A stretch of DNA of 64,000 bases from Kribbella capetownensis (GCF_004331485.1 NZ_SJKD01000017.1:1-64000); one strand, 5' to 3'. Shown: positions 17,491 through 26,068, counted from the stretch's first letter. Notes: generated by a model not told the origin, from the sequence alone. Numbers and translations: made by a program.

Positions 17491-18677
17491 TAGTGCCTCT
17501 CCCAGAAACGTTGGGGTCGTAACCGTGTCGGGTTAACCGGTCTGGTGGTGGTCTGAAGGCTGGCTGTCGGAGGTGGTGATGGCTCGGCAGCCTGAGGTGT
17601 TCGTGTGGTCGTTGGAACCCGAGGAAGCGCAGCGTCTGGTCCGGATCGCGCGGACCACGAAGGATCGGGTGCGGTTACGCAGGGCGGGGATTTGTGCTGG
17701 CGTCGGCGCAGGGTCGCAGTGCCGCGGACGCGGCGGGCATGTTCGCGATGAAGCCGCAGTACGCGCGGGAGGTGATCCACGCGTTCAACGAACAGGGGTT
17801 CGCGGCGTTGGACCCAAAATGGAGCGGGGGCCGGCCGGCGAGGTTCGGTCCCCCGGTGCGTGAAACGGTCTGCCGGGTCGCCAAGACCCCACCGCAGCAG
17901 CTTGGCCGCCCGTTCACCACGTGGAGCCTGTCGAAGCTGGTCGAGTACCTCGCGGAGTACAAGCACATCGCGATCAGTACCGAGTCCGTCCGCCAGATCC
18001 TGCACCAGGCTGGCATCAGGTGGCAGGCGACCAAGACGTGGAAAGCCAGCAAGGACCCGGATTTCGCCGCGAAGATGGCTCGGGTCCTGGATCTGTACGA
18101 TCACCCGCCGGGCGACGGGAGGGTGATCTGCGTCGACGAGTTCGGCCCGCTGAACTTGCAGCCCCGCCCGGCCAGAGGCTGGTTTCCCACCGGACGCCCG
18201 GCGCGGTTGCGGGCCACGTTCAACCGCACCGGCGGCATCCGGCACATGTTCGCCGCGCTGGATCTGGCCACCGGGCAGATGTTCTACCGGTTCCGCGGCC
18301 GCAAGCGCTGGACCGAGTTCCTCGGCTTCCTCAAGCAGCTCCGAGCCCGGTTCCCAGCGGGCAAGCTCTACGTCGTGTGCGACAACTTCAGTCCGCACAA
18401 GAAGAGCGAGGTCGTCACTGGTGCGATCTCAACGGGATCGAGTTGGTGTTCACCCCGAGCAACGCGTCCTGGCTGAACTGGATCGAGTGCGAGTTCACCG
18501 CGCTGCGGTACTTCACCCTCGACGGCAGCGACTACCCCAGCCACAACGCACAGGAGGACGCGATCGCCAGCTATGTCCGCTGGCGCAACAAACGCGCCCG
18601 ACCCAAACGATACTTCGCCATCGACTCCAAGATCCGCCGACCCGATTACCTACCCAACGTTGCTTGACGAGGCACTA
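17491..18677 (+). mobile_element. IS630-family element with TA duplication
   Basis: The element is 1187 bp counting the TA dinucleotide at each end. Left end TAGTGCCTC...AACGTTGGG and right end (complement) TAGTGCCTCGTC...AACGTTGGG are imperfect inverted repeats. TA duplication is the hallmark of IS630/Tc1-mariner insertion. The right-hand TA coincides with the TAG stop of the excisionase-like gene, which remains intact. A solo copy of the right end occurs at 37252-37290. The transposase carries two frameshifts. Confidence 0.75.
17579..18667 (+). pseudogene. IS630-family transposase, two frameshifts
   Basis: Read across frames this is a complete IS630 transposase of about 360 residues. It opens with a helix-turn-helix (ARQPEVFVWSLEPEEAQRL) and has a DDE core: CVDEFGPLN, then VVCDNFSPH, then SWLNWIECEFTAL. 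One extra base near 17690 (GGGATTTGTG instead of ATTGTG) and a second slip near 18415 (after KKSEVV) break it into three frames. The GGAGG before ATG 17579 supports the start. IS630 elements sometimes use programmed frameshifting, but two separate disruptions make decay (or sequencing error) more likely. Confidence 0.75.
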
Positions 18678-19151
18678 GTACCGGCCACGTGTGTCACGGT
18701 CGCACGGGACTCGGTCGGACCTGGCTAACCGTAAAACGGTGGAGACGCTGCAATCCAGGACCCTCGCCGCGGACTTGGCGTTCAGCTGCCCGGCCCGTTC
18801 GTCGGGCGGGGGATGCGACTCGGCGTAGCTCTCAACGTCACGCCGGAACAGCGGAAACGTCGCGTTGGACGATGGGGGCAGTTCATCTGCCGCGATCAGA
18901 TCGCGGACTGCGGCCGACGGTCGACCGAGGATCCTGGCTGCCTCACCGATCGAGATCGCTTCGCCGCGATCACGCAAGGCCTCGAGCGCTGGACGGTGAT
19001 ACCTCCGATACCCAGACCCACGCTGGATCAGGCCCCGGTGCGCCATCCGGTGAACGGTGCTCTCACCCACACCGAGAATCTCGGCCGCCTCCTTCGCCGA
19101 GACCCACTCGTCCTGATGCAGGTCATAGGCCCGGCGGTCGTCTGTGGTCAA
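18675..19151 (-). CDS. Excisionase-like tandem helix-turn-helix protein
   Basis: 158 residues with three successive MerR/Xis-type winged-helix units: VSAKEAAEILGVGESTVHRM (residues 17-36), ISIGEAARILGRPSAAVRDL (about 66-85) and LNAKSAARVLDCSVSTVLRL (about 124-143). Such proteins bind DNA at attachment sites or act as regulators. The location beside a tRNA fragment and IS debris fits a leftover control gene of an integrative element. The start is a TTG overlapping the TGA of the upstream 34-codon ORF (TTGA), so translation is probably coupled. The stop TAG supplies the TA into which the IS630 has inserted, and removal of the IS would leave the same stop. Confidence 0.6.
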   Translation of the reverse strand: MTTDDRRAYDLHQDEWVSAKEAAEILGVGESTVHRMAHRGLIQRGSGYRRYHRPALEALRDRGEAISIGEAARILGRPSAAVRDLIAADELPPSSNATFPLFRRDVESYAESHPPPDERAGQLNAKSAARVLDCSVSTVLRLARSDRVPCDRDTRGRY

Positions 19152-19252
19152 GACGCCGGGAGGAGGGCGAGCAGGTGCGGGCCGTTGTTGCGGCGCACGT
19201 CATTGACGGCGGTGGACACGGCGTAGATCTCCAGACCTGTCGGTGGCGTCAT
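19148..19252 (-). CDS. 34-residue ORF overlapping excisionase gene
   Basis: ATG 19252 to TGA 19148 encodes a 34-residue peptide starting MTPPTGLEIYAVSTAVND and ending with LLALLPAS. The sequence looks protein-like (balanced hydrophobic and polar residues, no Arg/Ser shadow bias). Its stop overlaps the TTG start of the helix-turn-helix gene by the 4-nt TTGA, typical of translational coupling. It could be the tail of a longer gene that lost its 5' part. Function unknown. Confidence 0.45.
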   Translation of the reverse strand: MTPPTGLEIYAVSTAVNDVRRNNGPHLLALLPAS

Positions 19253-19290
19253 CAGCCGGATCCATCGTACTGACCCCGGCTGCGGCGGTC

Positions 19291-19335
19291 GTTGTCCTCC
19301 TCGCCGCCGGCTGTGACGGCGGCGAGGAGGACAAC
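19291..19335 (-). terminator. Perfect 18-bp hairpin
   Basis: An 18-bp perfect inverted repeat (arms 19291-19308 and 19318-19335; GTTGTCCTCCTCGCCGCC with its complement) around a 9-nt loop. It lies 54 bp downstream of the stop of the minus-strand secreted-protein gene. There is no U-tract, as is common for actinobacterial terminators. Confidence 0.65.
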
Positions 19336-19389
19336 TAGTGCAGCTCGGGGACTACCTGGTGTGGCGCAGGCCGAGGCCTGTGGTCTGGC

Positions 19390-19815
19390 TCAGAAGTGCC
19401 CGTTGTACCAGGGTTCGCAATCGACGTAGTAGCCGTATCGGCCGTTCTTGCCGAGGGAGACGCAGAACTCGGCCGAGATGTCTTCGTAGAGGTTGTGGCC
19501 TGCCGTGGCCGCGCTGGTGACGGCGCAATTTCCGTTGCCGCCGACATGCATCTGGTAGGAGAGTGCCGGACGGCTGCCGTACGCATCCTGCGTGACGATC
19601 ACTTGGACCGCCCAGCCGTCTGCCTCGATGTCACAGATCTCGACATAGTCCCCGTCAACCGCGAACTTGACGATGCCGCCGGGATCGCCGTCATCGGTCT
19701 TCATCGAATAGTCGTATGTGACAGCCGAAGCCTGCGGTGGCGCGACGACGAAGAACGCCACGCACGTAACCACGGCCGCGGCGACCGCCCCGAGTCTCCG
19801 TGTCAGCATCATCAA
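19390..19815 (-). CDS. Small secreted Cys-containing protein
   Basis: 141 residues with a Sec signal peptide: Arg at 5-6 (LTRRLG), a hydrophobic core AAAVVTCVAFFVVA and cleavage after ASA at about residue 31. The mature 110 residues have four Cys (EICDIE, NGNCAV, AEFCVSL, VDCEPW) that could form two disulphides. They are rich in Tyr/Gly, like small beta-sheet secreted proteins. AGGAGCAGTTG before the first of three consecutive ATGs fixes the start within 6 nt. I do not recognise a family. A strong hairpin follows, so it is probably a single-gene transcript. Confidence 0.65.
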   Translation of the reverse strand: MMMLTRRLGAVAAAVVTCVAFFVVAPPQASAVTYDYSMKTDDGDPGGIVKFAVDGDYVEICDIEADGWAVQVIVTQDAYGSRPALSYQMHVGGNGNCAVTSAATAGHNLYEDISAEFCVSLGKNGRYGYYVDCEPWYNGHF

Positions 19816-20382
19816 CTGCTCCTTTTCTCGTAATCTGATGGTTTGTTACCATCGATCTTAACAATTGGGCGGGGTCAAGGCGCGTGGATTTCCGGTTCCG
19901 GCTGGGCGCCGGGACTGGGGAGCAACACCCTTCGGTGGAGGCAGACATTGTCCGAGCCGACCACGAGCCGAGCAGCGGCCAGGAATGGACCGACGCTGAG
20001 GGTGTAGTAGTTGCGTGCCCCTCACCCGGGGCAACGCGGCAGTGGACGTGATGAGTCACCCTGGGCCGGGTCGAGGGCGCGATCCCGTCCAAGGCGCAGC
20101 CCGAGGGCGTCAGCCTGCCGGCACCGAATCGCTCGCCGTACGGCGACATGAGCTGAGTTATGGGCGCGTTCTGGTGCAATGGCCAGGGTCTGGCGGTGCG
20201 GGAAATGCGACGGGGCCAACGTTCCGGAGCATCACCGGTTCTGCCCGCACCGCGACCCCCGGCTCAAGATCCGACAGGTGAAAGTCATCGTGTGGCCGCC
20301 CTTCCGCCGATCACGAAACAGGAGCGGTGATGACTCCGGGCAGGCGACGCACTGAACCCACCGAGGTTCGGTTCGCATCTCG
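19816..20382. other. Intergenic, no supportable gene
   Basis: About 570 nt. It contains the promoter region of the secreted-protein gene (AT-rich patch around 19835-19865) and otherwise only shadow frames. Confidence 0.4.
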
Positions 20383-20502
20383 GCCGACCTTGTCGGACCC
20401 GTCGACATCGCTCTCGCGCGCCCGATCGATCAGATTCCCGGACCGCGTGCTCTGCCGGGTGGATCGCGCTATGAGGTGAAGTGGGACGGTTACCTTTACT
20501 GA
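20383..20502 (+). pseudogene. ATP-dependent DNA ligase N-terminal fragment
   Basis: The frame reads DLVGPVDIALARPIDQIPG, then ALPGGSRYEVKWDGYLY and a TGA stop. GGSRYEVKWDGY is the adenylation motif (K-x-D-G) region at the start of LigC/LigD-type ATP-dependent DNA ligases of actinobacteria. Nothing of the remaining ligase follows, and the ATG with an AGGAG site at 20330 is in a different frame. This is a short truncated relic. Confidence 0.55.
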
Positions 20503-20553
20503 ACTCTGTCAAACCGGATCACGACTGGCTGCTGTCGGGGTTCTCTTCGGGTG

Positions 20554-20901
20554 TCAGTCTTGTTTGCGGAGTTGTTCGTTGATGCGGAGGGCTTCGGCGA
20601 GTTGGTCTTCCAAGATGATGATCCGGCAGGCGGCCTCGAGCGCGGTGCCCTGGTCGACGAGTTCGCGGGCGCGGGCGGCCAGGCGCAGTTGGTACCGGGA
20701 GTAGCGGCGGTGGCCGCCCTCCGAGCGTTGCGGGGTGATCAGCTTGGCCTCGTCCAGGCTGCGTAAGAAGCCGGGGGTGGTGCCGAGCATCTCGGCGGCC
20801 CGTCCCATGGTGAAGGCGGGGTAGTCCTCGTCGTCGAAGTTCGCTGTGCCGGTTGGCGGGGTTGAACTCATCGGTGTCTCCGTATGCAGGTCTGGGCTCA
20901 T
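20554..20901 (-). CDS. MerR-family transcriptional regulator
   Basis: 115 residues. A MerR winged helix occupies about residues 28-75: FTMGRAAEMLGTTPGFLRSL, then RSEGGHRRYSRYQL (the characteristic GGHRRY turn). A short C-terminal coiled coil follows (LEAACRIIILEDQLAEALRINEQL). The small size and absence of Cys-rich or ligand-binding C-terminus place it with the compact actinobacterial MerR/HspR-like regulators. ATG 20901 has GGAGG four bases upstream; ATG 20871 has GGAG six bases upstream and is an equally good start. A perfect 14-bp palindrome lies directly upstream of the first start and could be its operator. Confidence 0.75.
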   Translation of the reverse strand: MSPDLHTETPMSSTPPTGTANFDDEDYPAFTMGRAAEMLGTTPGFLRSLDEAKLITPQRSEGGHRRYSRYQLRLAARARELVDQGTALEAACRIIILEDQLAEALRINEQLRKQD

Positions 20902-20916
20902 CGGGCCTCCATGCCG

Positions 20917-20948
20917 ATGGGCCCCGGTGCCGTAGCACCGGGGCCCAT
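20917..20948. promoter_or_regulatory. Perfect 14-bp palindrome before MerR gene
   Basis: Arms 20917-20930 (ATGGGCCCCGGTGC) and 20935-20948 are perfectly complementary around a CGTA loop, 15 bp upstream of the MerR start. It could be a MerR operator or a hairpin terminator. On the plus strand it is followed by AGGGGTTTTGG, which has a short T-run. Confidence 0.5.
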
Positions 20949-21160
20949 AGGGGTTTTGGGATTGTCACCATCTACCGGCTGTTGGGCCGGCCTTGCATGT
21001 CCGCAGCAGACCGCTTGGAGGCGGACGCTGCTGGGATCGCTGAATGCGTAACCGAAGACCACCTTCTCTCTGATGGAACTACGGCACCCGCCCGGCGAAG
21101 TACTGGCACTGGCGGGCGATCCGACGGTGTGAATCCTCACCCTTCTCTCTCGAACAACAC

Positions 21161-21262
21161 GTACGTGCTGCAACTGCAACTACAAGTACGGAACTGCGAA
21201 CTGCCTACTGCCACTACGAAGTTGCTGACTTCAACTTCAACTGCGAACCGCTACTGCATCCG
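21161..21262 (+). repeat. CTGCAACT-type short-period sequence
   Basis: About 100 nt made largely of reiterated AACTGC/CTGCAACT/AACTTC words (GCTGCAACTGCAACTACAAG, GGAACTGCGAACTGCC, GACTTCAACTTCAACTGCG). Its composition is lower in GC than the surroundings. It lies in an 880-nt gap (20949-21828) without a gene. The function is not evident: it could be a protein-binding array or a decayed simple repeat. Confidence 0.45.
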
Positions 21263-21828
21263 GTCTGCCTGGAGCCCTTCTCAACCACTGGCCCCTGGCG
21301 ACCCGGATCCTGGCGTGAAACCCGCGCCCGTTCACTGATCGGCCCGGCGGAGTCCGCCGTCGTACCACTTCCACAACTTGGGACAGATCGGTAGCTGTCC
21401 ACGTCAGCTTCGCTGTTCTCCTCTGTCAACACGAAGGACACTACACAACCCGACGCCGAATGTCTAATCCCGCCACCATAGATATTGGGTGTGTCTCGGG
21501 GCGGTCTCAGTTCCCCGCTGAGGAACCGCCGTACACCACGTCTACTGGACGCCACTCCGTTCAGCCGGTGAATGGCCTGCCAGCGGAGGGGGATGTGCGC
21601 GCCGAGGATGTCGAGGCTAGTGACTCGCTCGTTTGTCAGGAGCGGTTCCGGGTTGGCGCACCTGTGACAGCTCCATAACCGGTTCCCTCAACGTCACCGA
21701 CGGCGTGCCCACCAACTCGGCCGTTGTACCCATCAAATCCGGCGCCTTGCCGCCCGCGCAGAGCAGTTGCGCCCTCCGCCTTCGTAACGTGCCCGGCCGC
21801 CGGCGCGATGAGAGTACGAGGAGGGGGC

Positions 21829-22101
21829 ATGACACAGGCGAGACGCTGCGGCTACACGCGGATGGCTGCGCAGGCGATCAGCGGCGATCAAGTGGTCGTC
21901 GCTGGCCTGCTTGCGCTGCTCAAAGCGGTCACGACGGCGCCACCCGCCACCGGCCCGCAGGCGGTGCTGGATGACGATGCGCTGCTGGATCGGCTCGCAA
22001 TCTGCGCAGCCGTCTCCGCACGGCGAGGTGGACCGGTGCTCCGTACGCGCTACCGACGACGGCTGACCGCCTCCGCGGCGCGCCTCTGCTTTCCCTTGTG
22101 A
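21829..22101 (+). CDS. Small hypothetical protein
   Basis: 90 residues starting MTQARRCGYTRMAAQAI. The start is supported by GGAGGGGG immediately upstream of ATG 21829. The middle is helical and acidic (VLDDDALLDRLAICAAVSA); the C-terminus is basic. I recognise no domain. The good ribosome-binding site is the main argument for a real gene. Confidence 0.4.
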   Translation: MTQARRCGYTRMAAQAISGDQVVVAGLLALLKAVTTAPPATGPQAVLDDDALLDRLAICAAVSARRGGPVLRTRYRRRLTASAARLCFPL

Positions 22102-22129
22102 CAGTGCACGGGCGACACTGTGGCCGTGG

Positions 22130-22396
22130 GCAAGTTGTCGCCCGATCTGACCGGGGCCCGGTTCAGCTGGACCTCATCGTCTCGGGTGGTCAGGGCGACG
22201 CCGACGTGGGAACAGTGCAGGGCTTGCAGCGCGAACTCGACCACTCCCTGAGCGGTCCCTCAAGATTTTCCGACTCGTACAGGGCCAGCGCCAGGTGCGC
22301 GAACTTGGCCGCTTCCCCGGCCGCGACGTGGTCGGTCTCTTCCCGGTCCGGCTCCTGGCCTGTCACCCCAGATGGCTTCTCGATGGCGTCAATCAT
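22130..22396 (-). pseudogene. GAF(-ANTAR) regulator, truncated and frameshifted
   Basis: Minus-strand text KFAHLALALYESENLE, then in another frame VVEFALQALHCSHVGVAL. This is the N-terminal GAF region typical of actinobacterial GAF-ANTAR proteins (helix, then VVEFAxxALxCxxxGVxL). A frameshift near 22250 splits the two pieces, and no ANTAR RNA-binding domain follows. It is therefore a relic of an RNA-binding antiterminator-type regulator. Confidence 0.5.
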
Positions 22397-22537
22397 GCCT
22401 TCGCCGTGGCCGGTTCGCGCGTGGCGACGCCAAGGGTGACCAGGCGCGGCCGGCTGGCCGCAGACGCGCAACGGCGACGCCTGCGACCCACCTGCCGCGG
22501 CGAACGCGGAGCTAAGTCGGAGTGTGCGGTGGCCGTT

Positions 22538-22957
22538 CTACCTCCAGAAGTTCTGCTGCACTCCGCAGAACGGCGGCGTCAGGTCGTTCTCGCATATCTG
22601 TACGCGGATGCGGTCGATTCCTCCGACCAGGTCCGGGTCGCCGATCGTGAAACCGATCGACATGTTGTCGTCAGCGGTTCGCAAGGTCCGGGTCTGGGTG
22701 TCGACCTTCGTGGTACCGGCGAAGGCGTCGAAGATCGCCGTCACCGAATAGTCGACGCCCTCTTCTTTGAAGACGGAGCCCGACAGCGTTGCGGTTCGGT
22801 TGAGCCAGGTGATGGTGCCGGTTGTCTGTGACCCCGTGCAGGACTCCCAGACGCAGGCCCAGAATTTGTTGTCGGTCGCGTTGGCGGGCACGGCATTGAT
22901 GGTGGAGCCGAGGAGCAGGGCGACAGCGGAAGTCAGGGCAAAGGTCCTCTTGCGCAC
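22538..22957 (-). CDS. Small secreted protein
   Basis: 139 residues from GTG 22957 (GGAAGGA six to eight bases upstream), starting VRKRTFALTSAVALLLG with cleavage after PANA at about residue 27. The mature part contains WACVWESC near the N-terminus and two further Cys (QICEND, PFCGV). It has alternating beta-type sequence (TGTITWLNRTATLSGSVF). No family is recognised. Like the other small secreted protein at 19390-19815 it has four Cys and no neighbours on the same strand. Confidence 0.6.
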   Translation of the reverse strand: MRKRTFALTSAVALLLGSTINAVPANATDNKFWACVWESCTGSQTTGTITWLNRTATLSGSVFKEEGVDYSVTAIFDAFAGTTKVDTQTRTLRTADDNMSIGFTIGDPDLVGGIDRIRVQICENDLTPPFCGVQQNFWR

Positions 22958-23117
22958 AGGCAGTCCTTCCAAGGGGGCGGAGTGCTCCCTTGGACACCTT
23001 GCCGGGAGCGGTTGAACGCTAACCCAGGACCGTGGCTGGCGGTAGCTGCCATCTCACCGTTCGCGGTCCGTGGACGGCAACGTGCGCATGCCATGCGCCC
23101 ATCAGCGCCAAGGGCGA

Positions 23118-23217
23118 GGCGAGCACCGCATCGCGCGCCACGGGTGAGAGCTAGGGCCGTCGGCGATTACTCGAACTGGTGTTCTGGTCTGAAGGAATGG
23201 GGACGAATCGCCGGTAT
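23118..23217 (+). repeat. 100-bp direct repeat, copy 1
   Basis: About 85% identical to 36834-36930, sharing GCTAGGGCCGTCGGCGATTA and CTCGAACTGGTGTTCT. It ends inside the 5' part of the small gene at 23197. In the second copy the same sequence continues after an inserted element (39545 onwards), so both copies are the 5' region of one gene family. Confidence 0.65.
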
Positions 23218-23434
23218 CCGCGGGAGCCGCCGCCGGATGGCCGGCGCCGGCATTGCTGGGTGATGCGGACGGCTCGTGAGCGGGGTCCGTGGCCTGGGTT
23301 GATCCTCGAGTGGCGCCGTACCTCGTCGGGGGAGTGGCAGGCGCGGTCGTGTACGTGCCTGACCTGCGCCGACCCGAATCTGTCGAGGGTGGTTCGCCGC
23401 CGCCAATCTGCGGCCGCTGGACCCGAAGGCATAG
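23197..23434 (+). pseudogene. Conserved small actinobacterial protein, two frameshifts
   Basis: Correcting two slips (near 23342 and near 23390) gives a 79-residue protein. It starts MGTNRRYPREPPPDGRRR, continues GLILEWRRTSSGEWQA and VVYVPDLRRPESVE, and ends with WFAAANLRPLDPKA before TAG. The corrected reading is uniformly protein-like. A second, start-codon-less copy is split by the element at 36931-39544. Function unknown; it sits directly upstream of another frameshifted conserved gene, so the pair was probably an operon. Confidence 0.5.
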
Positions 23435-23493
23435 CCGGCTGGTCCACGCGACGCGCGTTGCCGATCACGGCGCGCTCAACGCATGGTGGACAA

Positions 23494-24403
23494 ATGGAGA
23501 CCGACGCCGCGATGGTCGAGCTGTACGGGTTGATACCCGAGCAGTTCATCGCCGCCCGGAACCAGCTGGCCAAGGCGGGCCCGCGATGCACCAGCAGACC
23601 GCGTCTGCCGTAGCGGCCTTGCGCAAGCCGACGGTGTCGCCTGGCTTGCCAATCAACTCGTCCGCGCCGATCCCGACGGCATCCATGCCTTGACCCAACT
23701 CGGCGAACAGTTGCGCGAGACCTATCTGTCGTCTGACAGCACCCGACGGCGCGAACTCACCCGGCAACGCCACGACCTGGTCCGCAGCCTGGTCCGGGTC
23801 GCGTGCGACCGGGCCGCCGGCGGCCGCCGCGTCACGCCCGCAACCACGGAACGACTCACCGAAACCCTCGACGCCGCTCTGGTCGACCCCGCGGCCGCGC
23901 AACTGCTCCGCTCCGGACAGCTGACGAGCGCCCTTCGGCGCGTCGGGTTCGGCGTGGTCGACGAGAACGGCGACCCGGTGGGGTTCGCCCCGATCGGGCC
24001 GCGCGTCGTACGCCGCGTCGCCCCGCCGCGCAAAAGCCCGACTTCGACGACCACGCGGCGCCTTCCTGCAAAGGCTGGCCACTCGCCGGTGGACCACACG
24101 CTGAAGCAGCGCCGAGCCGGCCAGCGGAAACGCCGCGACGAGGCGCAGGCGGACTACACACTGGCCGCGGCCGAGCACGAGCAGGCCGGTCATGTGCTCG
24201 ACGCGCACCAGCATCGAATCGCCGACCTGGAAGCCGACCTTGTCCGGCTCAACGACCAACTTGAACAGACCCGTCAGACGCTGCGCGAAGCGCGCAAGCA
24301 AACCCGGCGCCTCGAACGCGCCTTCCACCAGGCGGCTCGCAACGCCGCCGCCGTCAGAAAGCGGTTCGACACCGAGGAGCAGCGTCTGACCGCAATGGAG
24401 TGA
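23494..24403 (+). pseudogene. Conserved actinobacterial coiled-coil protein, frameshifted
   Basis: The pieces read MVELYGLIPEQFIAARNQLA, then SAVAALRKPTV, then VAWLANQLVRADPDGIHALT. A long open frame from about 23630 continues to 24403 with LTRQRHDLVRSLVRVA, a Pro/Arg linker, and a heptad-rich coiled coil (about 130 residues) at the end. Joined, it is a roughly 300-residue protein of a type seen in actinobacteria, with an N-terminal helical domain and C-terminal coiled coil. Two frameshifts near 23575 and 23635 disrupt it. If these are sequencing errors the gene is intact. The target duplication of the next element begins at 24402, overlapping its stop. Confidence 0.5.
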
Positions 24404-24421
24404 TAACCCTGTGTACTGTCA

Positions 24422-24466
24422 TGTCTCAGGACATCGGTGACGAATCTGTATCAGGACATCGGTGAC
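24422..24466 (+). repeat. Left terminal motif array of element A
   Basis: Two direct copies, TGTCTCAGGACATCGGTGAC (24422-24441) and TGTATCAGGACATCGGTGAC (24447-24466), spaced 25 bp. They are inverted relative to the right array at 25998-26068. Repeated subterminal sites of this kind are transposase-binding sites. Confidence 0.75.
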
Positions 24467-24614
24467 GCTTTCCGGGGCGCTTGGTGGTGACACTCCTTCG
24501 GCCCGGCGTGCAAGGCATGTCCTTCCGGATCTGCCGATGAGCGGTCGTGTCACTTCGGCTCGCCCAGATGGACGCAATCTTTGTATCGGGGCTGCCGCGT
24601 GGCGGGAACGGTTC

Positions 24615-25364
24615 CTAGGCAGCGCCGACCTTCCTGGGCGTCAGAACCAGCCGTACCCCGGTCACCAGCAGCCACACGAGCCAGGCGGCGTAGCCGAGCA
24701 GCCCCACGAACACGATCGGCGACCCGTCAGCGATCGCGAGGTTGGCCACCCCGGCGGCGATCAGCAGGCCTCCCCCGGCCACGCCGAGCACACGCTGCCA
24801 CGGCGCCGCCAGCCGACTCGCATGCGCCGCCAGCGCCGCGCCGATGAAGGTGGTGCCGAGCGCCGACATTGCCAGAGCGAATGCTCCTGCATGCAGCTGC
24901 CAGACCAGCTCGAACAGCGGGCTCGGCTCGGCGAGACCGCCGGCGGACAATACGACTCCGTTCCACAGAACGGCGTAGAGCGCGAGGACCGCCGCGAGAG
25001 TCGCGCCCGCGGCCACCGCGAGGCGCGACCAGTCGGCGCCCGCACCCCCGCGACGCCCGACCAGCCCGTGGAGACCGGTCACGAACACGAGCAGCAGCGG
25101 CAGGTTCAGCGCCTCTGAGCCGACCGCGATCGCGACCGCGGCCCGGTTCTCCGCGTGGAAGGCGAGCACCTTCTCGATCGGGTCGCCGTAGCCGGGCGCT
25201 CCGGCCCAGACCAGCACCGCATTCTGGATGACCAACGACGCTACCAATGCGATCGCCGCCGCGCCCACGACCCGCTCCCCGAACGCAGGGGTCGGGATCG
25301 GCAGCGGAACCTTGTTCACGGCCACAGCATGCGCTTGTGTAGCCGCAATCAACATAGGGATCAC
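24615..25364 (-). CDS. Multi-pass membrane protein (cargo of element A)
   Basis: 249 residues with six to seven hydrophobic helices (VVGAAAIALVASLVIQNAVL, ALNLPLLLVFVTGL, LAVAAGATLAAVLALYAVLW, FALAMSALGTTFIGAALAA, GVAGGGLLIAAGVANLAIA, GLLGYAAWLVWLLVTG). The layout resembles DUF4386-type integral membrane proteins, several of which lie at 34-37 kb, though the signature is weak. No Shine-Dalgarno decides the start; a GTG at 25319 (VNKVPLPIPTPAF) may be the true one. It lies wholly inside the cassette element, so it is a passenger gene moved by a transposase acting in trans, if mobile at all. Confidence 0.65.
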   Translation of the reverse strand: MIPMLIAATQAHAVAVNKVPLPIPTPAFGERVVGAAAIALVASLVIQNAVLVWAGAPGYGDPIEKVLAFHAENRAAVAIAVGSEALNLPLLLVFVTGLHGLVGRRGGAGADWSRLAVAAGATLAAVLALYAVLWNGVVLSAGGLAEPSPLFELVWQLHAGAFALAMSALGTTFIGAALAAHASRLAAPWQRVLGVAGGGLLIAAGVANLAIADGSPIVFVGLLGYAAWLVWLLVTGVRLVLTPRKVGAA

Positions 25365-25503
25365 CCCGATCTACGCCCGGGCCTACCCTGCCGCTGCTGT
25401 GGCGCTACTAAACGCTGACTCGGGAAACGCACTCATCTGCCGCGATCCGCGCAGTCGTGCCGACGAGCTCGACCGTGCGGCGATCCCTGGCAGTATCGGC
25501 GCC

Positions 25504-25929
25504 GTGAGTGATGCTGCCCGTTTGCCAGTCCTGCTCGATGACATGGAACGACGCTTTCTACGGGCCGCCTTGCTGGACTGGGGCGGCCCCGCGCAGCCCA
25601 CGGATGAACTCGCCGTCGCCATGGGCTTCACAAGCGCCGACAGCCTGTCGAGCGAGGCCTGGGCGCTTTGGAAGCGGATCGAAGCAGGCCAGACGATGAC
25701 AGCAGAGGACTGGAGACGAGTCCTGCTATCAGTCGAGATCGCGTTTGCGAGCGATGTCGTCGGTTCCGGCCTTGACTGGCGGATCACGTCCGGCATCTCA
25801 GACGAGGAGTCCGTCGGCCTTCTCCGAGGGCTTCAGCGCAAGTTGCCCAGATGGCGCGGCAGCGTGCAGTTCACAGTGCAGGAGAGCGGCAGCGTCGATA
25901 TTACGGACCCCGAACGCCCCGATCTCTAA
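25504..25929 (+). CDS. Hypothetical protein (cargo of element A)
   Basis: 141 residues from GTG 25504 (VSDAARLPVLLDDMERRFL). It is helical in the first half, with SAAL-type helices and MGFTSADSLSSEAWALW. It ends with an amphipathic beta strand (SVQFTVQESGSVDITD). No signal peptide and no family is recognised. It is divergent from the membrane-protein gene, sharing about 140 bp upstream. The size and acidic tail would fit a small cytosolic partner or immunity-type protein, but there is no direct evidence. Confidence 0.55.
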   Translation: MSDAARLPVLLDDMERRFLRAALLDWGGPAQPTDELAVAMGFTSADSLSSEAWALWKRIEAGQTMTAEDWRRVLLSVEIAFASDVVGSGLDWRITSGISDEESVGLLRGLQRKLPRWRGSVQFTVQESGSVDITDPERPDL

Positions 25930-25997
25930 CGCACTGACATGCCGCTGAGCGAGCGCGTCCGGGTCGGGCCGAGCAGATGCCTTGGTTGGCCATGAGT

Positions 25998-26068
25998 GTC
26001 ACCGATGTCTTGAGAGATCGAGTGTCACCCATGTCCTGACACAGAGCTGTCACCGATGTCCTGAGACA
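25998..26068 (-). repeat. Right terminal motif array of element A
   Basis: Three copies of GTCACC(G/C)ATGTC(C/T)TGA-type sequence at 25998-26017, 26024-26043 and 26049-26068. They are spaced 25-26 bp and inverted relative to the left array. Confidence 0.75.

Noticed and set aside
24615-25929. Transposase inside element A
   Set aside because: Both cargo genes were inspected for DDE or HTH motifs; neither has any.
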